Below, piece after piece: positions 34,654-36,442 of a DNA stretch of 36,442 nt. The notes under the pieces are model-generated. The model was given only the letters and a program-made list of their open reading frames with translations. It was not told where the DNA came from and did no database searches. The translations under genes were made by a program, and so were the position numbers. The stretch is taken from contig NZ_VMMX01000005.1 in assembly GCF_013277415.1 (NCBI RefSeq), forward strand, positions 304,965 to 341,406. Direction: 5' to 3'. The stretch comes from Streptococcus sp. 68. Lineage in GTDB: Bacteria; Bacillota; Bacilli; Lactobacillales; Streptococcaceae. How positions within the stretch are numbered: the first letter of the stretch is position 1; the number at the start of each line of letters is the position of its first letter.

Positions 34654-35585
34654 AATCCTACCAAGCCGTCTACCAAATTCTAGCAAAAGAAACCGATTAT
34701 ATCAGCGGAGAAAAAATCGCAGAAGAACTATCCCTCAGTCGAACATCGATTTGGAAAGCCATCAAGCGGCTAGAACAAGAAGGCATTGAAATTGATAGTA
34801 TCAAAAACAAAGGATATAAACTGATGAATGGTGACCTTATTCTTCCAGAGATTCTAGAAGAAAATCTTCCAATTAAAGTCAGCTTTAAACCCGAAACAAA
34901 ATCAACACAACTAGATGCAAAAGAAGCAATTGATTTAGGCCATGAAGCAAACACCCTCTATCTAGCTTCCTATCAAACAGCAGGGCGAGGCCGTTTTCAA
35001 CGCTCCTTCTACTCCCCACAAGGTGGCATTTATATGACACTCCATCTTAAACCAAATCTTCCTTACGACAAATTACCATCCTACACACTACTTGTAGCTG
35101 GAGCTATCTACAAAGCCATTAAGAACCTAACTTTAATAGATGTCGACATAAAATGGGTCAATGATATCTATCTAAACAATCATAAAATTGGAGGAATTCT
35201 CACTGAAGCAATGACATCTGTAGAAACAGGCTTAGTCACAGATATTATTATTGGAGTAGGAATCAACTTCACTATCAATGATTTTCCACAAGAATTAAAA
35301 GAAAAAGCTGCTAGCTTATTTAAAACATCAGCACCTATAACAAGAAATGAATTAATTATCGAAATATGGCGTGCTTTCTTCGAAACACCAGCAGAGGAGT
35401 TATTATACCTATATAAAAAACAGTCATTCGTTCTAGGAAAAGAAGTCACTTTCACACTAGAGCAAAAAGACTACAAGGGACTTGCTAAAGACATCTCAGA
35501 AAATGGAAAACTTTTAATTCAATGTGATAATGGAAAAGAAATCTGGCTCAATAGCGGAGAAATTTCTCTCAATAGTTGGAAGTAA
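34650..35585 (+). CDS. birA: Bifunctional biotin-protein ligase / repressor
   Basis: A 311-residue protein with an N-terminal winged HTH (about 1-60: ISGEKIAEELSLSRTSIWKA) and a biotin ligase domain. Ligase motifs are GRGRFQRSFYSPQGG (biotinyl-AMP binding loop), KWVNDIYLNNHKIGGILTE and IGVGINF; a short SH3-like C-terminal domain follows. It attaches biotin to carboxylase carrier proteins and can repress biotin uptake genes. Overlap with rafR links it to a sugar regulator, as in pneumococcus. Confidence 0.94.
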   Translation: MKSYQAVYQILAKETDYISGEKIAEELSLSRTSIWKAIKRLEQEGIEIDSIKNKGYKLMNGDLILPEILEENLPIKVSFKPETKSTQLDAKEAIDLGHEANTLYLASYQTAGRGRFQRSFYSPQGGIYMTLHLKPNLPYDKLPSYTLLVAGAIYKAIKNLTLIDVDIKWVNDIYLNNHKIGGILTEAMTSVETGLVTDIIIGVGINFTINDFPQELKEKAASLFKTSAPITRNELIIEIWRAFFETPAEELLYLYKKQSFVLGKEVTFTLEQKDYKGLAKDISENGKLLIQCDNGKEIWLNSGEISLNSWK

Positions 35586-35619
35586 AATAACACAATTATA
35601 ATATAAACGATATAAAAAT

Positions 35620-35664
35620 AACTTCAGATTAGTAATTCAATTAAGTTTTACAGATCTGAAGTTT
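35620..35664 (+). terminator. Probable terminator after birA
   Basis: AACTTCAGAT and ATCTGAAGTTTT are complementary over 9-10 bp with a 23-nt AT-rich loop and a short T run. Confidence 0.65.
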
Positions 35665-35710
35665 TATTGTCTCTAAAAGTAAAAAAGAGAGTTACAAACT
35701 CTCAATAAAA

Positions 35711-35798
35711 CGGAGAATAAGGGATTCGAACCCTTGCGCCAGTTACCCGACCTAACGATTTAGCAAACCGTCCTCTTCAGCCTCTTGAGTAATTCTCC
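35711..35798 (-). tRNA. tRNA-Ser (GCT)
   Basis: GGAGAAT/ATTCTCC acceptor with discriminator G; anticodon loop TTGCTAA between ACGGT and ATCGT; long variable arm typical of serine tRNA. CCA is not encoded. Confidence 0.95.
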
Positions 35799-35804
35799 AA
35801 TTAA

Positions 35805-35878
<74 letters not shown>

Positions 35879-35912
35879 AAGTTAAAAACTTGGTAATTTG
35901 AACAAAGTTCAA

Positions 35913-35983
35913 AGCGGGTGACGAGAATCGAACTCGCGACAACAGCTTGGAAGGCTGTAGTTTTACCACTAAACTACACCCGC
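35913..35983 (-). tRNA. tRNA-Gly (TCC)
   Basis: GCGGGTG acceptor, anticodon loop CTTCCAA between ACAGC and GCTGT, T arm GAGTTCGATTCTC. Short 71-nt glycine form, CCA not encoded. Confidence 0.95.
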
Positions 35984-36002
35984 ATAAATACTATCAATAA
36001 AA

Positions 36003-36075
36003 TGGCGCGAGACGGAATCGAACCGCCGACACATGGAGCTTCAATCCATTGCTCTACCAACTGAGCTACCGAGCC
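36003..36075 (-). tRNA. tRNA-Phe (GAA)
   Basis: GGCTCGG acceptor, anticodon loop TTGAAGC between ATGGA and TCCAT, T loop GGTTCGATTCC. The 3' acceptor strand reads TCGCGCC, so position 4 (U) faces position 69 (C): one mismatch in the stem. CCA is not encoded. Confidence 0.93.
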
Positions 36076-36078
36076 TTA

Positions 36079-36152
<74 letters not shown>

Positions 36153-36162
36153 TTAATATAAA

Positions 36163-36252
36163 AGGAGGATGTGGGATTCGAACCCACGCACGCTTTTACA
36201 CGCCTGACGGTTTTCAAGACCGTTCCCTTCAGCCGGACTTGGGTAATCCTCC
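36163..36252 (-). tRNA. tRNA-Ser (TGA)
   Basis: GGAGGAT/ATCCTCC acceptor, anticodon loop TTGAAAA region in ACGGTCTTGAAAACCGT (anticodon TGA), long variable arm GGCGTGTAAAAGCGT. Confidence 0.94.
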
Positions 36253-36262
36253 AATATTCAAA

Positions 36263-36336
36263 TGGACCTTGTAGGACTTGAACCTACGACCACTCGGTTA
36301 TGAGCCGAGAGCTCTAACCAGCTGAGCTAAAGGTCC
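36263..36336 (-). tRNA. tRNA-Ile2 (CAT, lysidine type)
   Basis: GGACCTT acceptor and CTCATAA loop. The body resembles the B. subtilis isoleucine tRNA with CAT anticodon (modified to lysidine to read AUA) rather than elongator Met, and cluster order Met-Ile-Ser-fMet agrees. Confidence 0.8.
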
Positions 36337-36349
36337 GACAAGATCATTA

Positions 36350-36423
36350 TAGCGGCGAAGGGGATCGAACCCCCGACCTCCCGGGTATGAACCGGACGCT
36401 CTAGCCAGCTGAGCTACACCGCC
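36350..36423 (-). tRNA. tRNA-Met (CAT), elongator
   Basis: GGCGGTG acceptor, anticodon loop TTCATAC between TCCGG and CCGGG, T arm GGGGGTTCGATCCCC. The body matches elongator methionine tRNA of Firmicutes. Confidence 0.88.
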
Positions 36424-36428
36424 ATGTA

Positions 36429-36442
36429 TCGGGAAGACAGGA
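36429..36442 (-). tRNA. 3' end of a further tRNA, probably tRNA-Pro
   Basis: The last 14 bases read TCCTGTCTTCCCGA on the minus strand, the 3' acceptor and T-stem end expected for proline tRNA (TGG), which usually precedes Met in this cluster. The rest is outside the window. Confidence 0.6.

Noticed and set aside
36263..36336. Second elongator tRNA-Met
   Set aside because: Body sequence and cluster position fit the lysidine-type Ile2 tRNA better than methionine.

Overview
The window looks like a chromosome segment of a mitis-group Streptococcus, S. mitis, S. pseudopneumoniae or S. pneumoniae. Five BOX elements and two 107-bp RUP elements support this, because both repeat families are typical of that group. 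So does the gene order pepA ... yidD-rluB-scpB-scpA-xerD-like-cbpB-phosphodiesterase-rdgB-murI ... yneF ... amiFEDCA - tacL - gtfA-rafGFE-aga / rafR-birA - tRNAs, which I know from pneumococcus. The order is that of pneumococcus, but several inserted or replaced modules are not, so a relative such as S. mitis is at least as likely. Species is an inference.

Layout. (1) 1-1700: a BOX end, a terminator, a small bacteriocin-immunity-like gene and pepA (M42 aminopeptidase), on the minus strand. (2) 1900-4330: on the plus strand, an AT-rich pair (MdaB-type flavoprotein and a triosephosphate-isomerase-like protein lacking the catalytic His) with a strong promoter, then galE and a terminator. (3) 4346-10204: a tightly overlapping minus-strand operon of housekeeping genes, with chromosome condensation (scpA, scpB), a XerD-like protein, c-di-AMP sensing (cbpB), nucleotide sanitation (rdgB) and cell-wall D-Glu supply (murI). 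(4) 10403-14088: yneF, a 3' scar of an alpha-glucosidase gene (dexS/treC type), and a TrpXYZ-type ABC importer. The importer is preceded by a long structured leader that ends in an intrinsic terminator, with a near-consensus promoter and CodY-like boxes. (5) 14114-18155: a malolactic fermentation module (mleS, an XRE regulator, mleR) with no intact malate permease, IS debris, BOX and RUP, bounded by similar direct repeats. (6) 18179-24816: the amiACDEF oligopeptide importer with promoter, CodY box, intercistronic hairpin and terminator. (7) 24940-25403: a RUP inside non-coding DNA that resembles the 5' part of a group II intron, sitting directly behind the tacL terminator. (8) 25418-35664: tacL, the raffinose/sucrose utilisation operon (aga-rafEFG-gtfA) with a CcpA site, divergent rafR, then birA. 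(9) 35711-36442: eight complete tRNAs and the edge of a ninth, all minus strand.

How they work together. Much of the segment is about uptake and fermentation: oligopeptides (Ami), an aromatic-amino-acid-type importer, raffinose-family sugars split by Aga and GtfA, galactose through GalE, and malate decarboxylation. CodY-like and CcpA-like sites suggest nutritional control. The regions between conserved operons (4330-4500, 10700-14500, 17800-18180, 24800-25400) carry nearly all repeats and gene scars and are where this genome has been rearranged.
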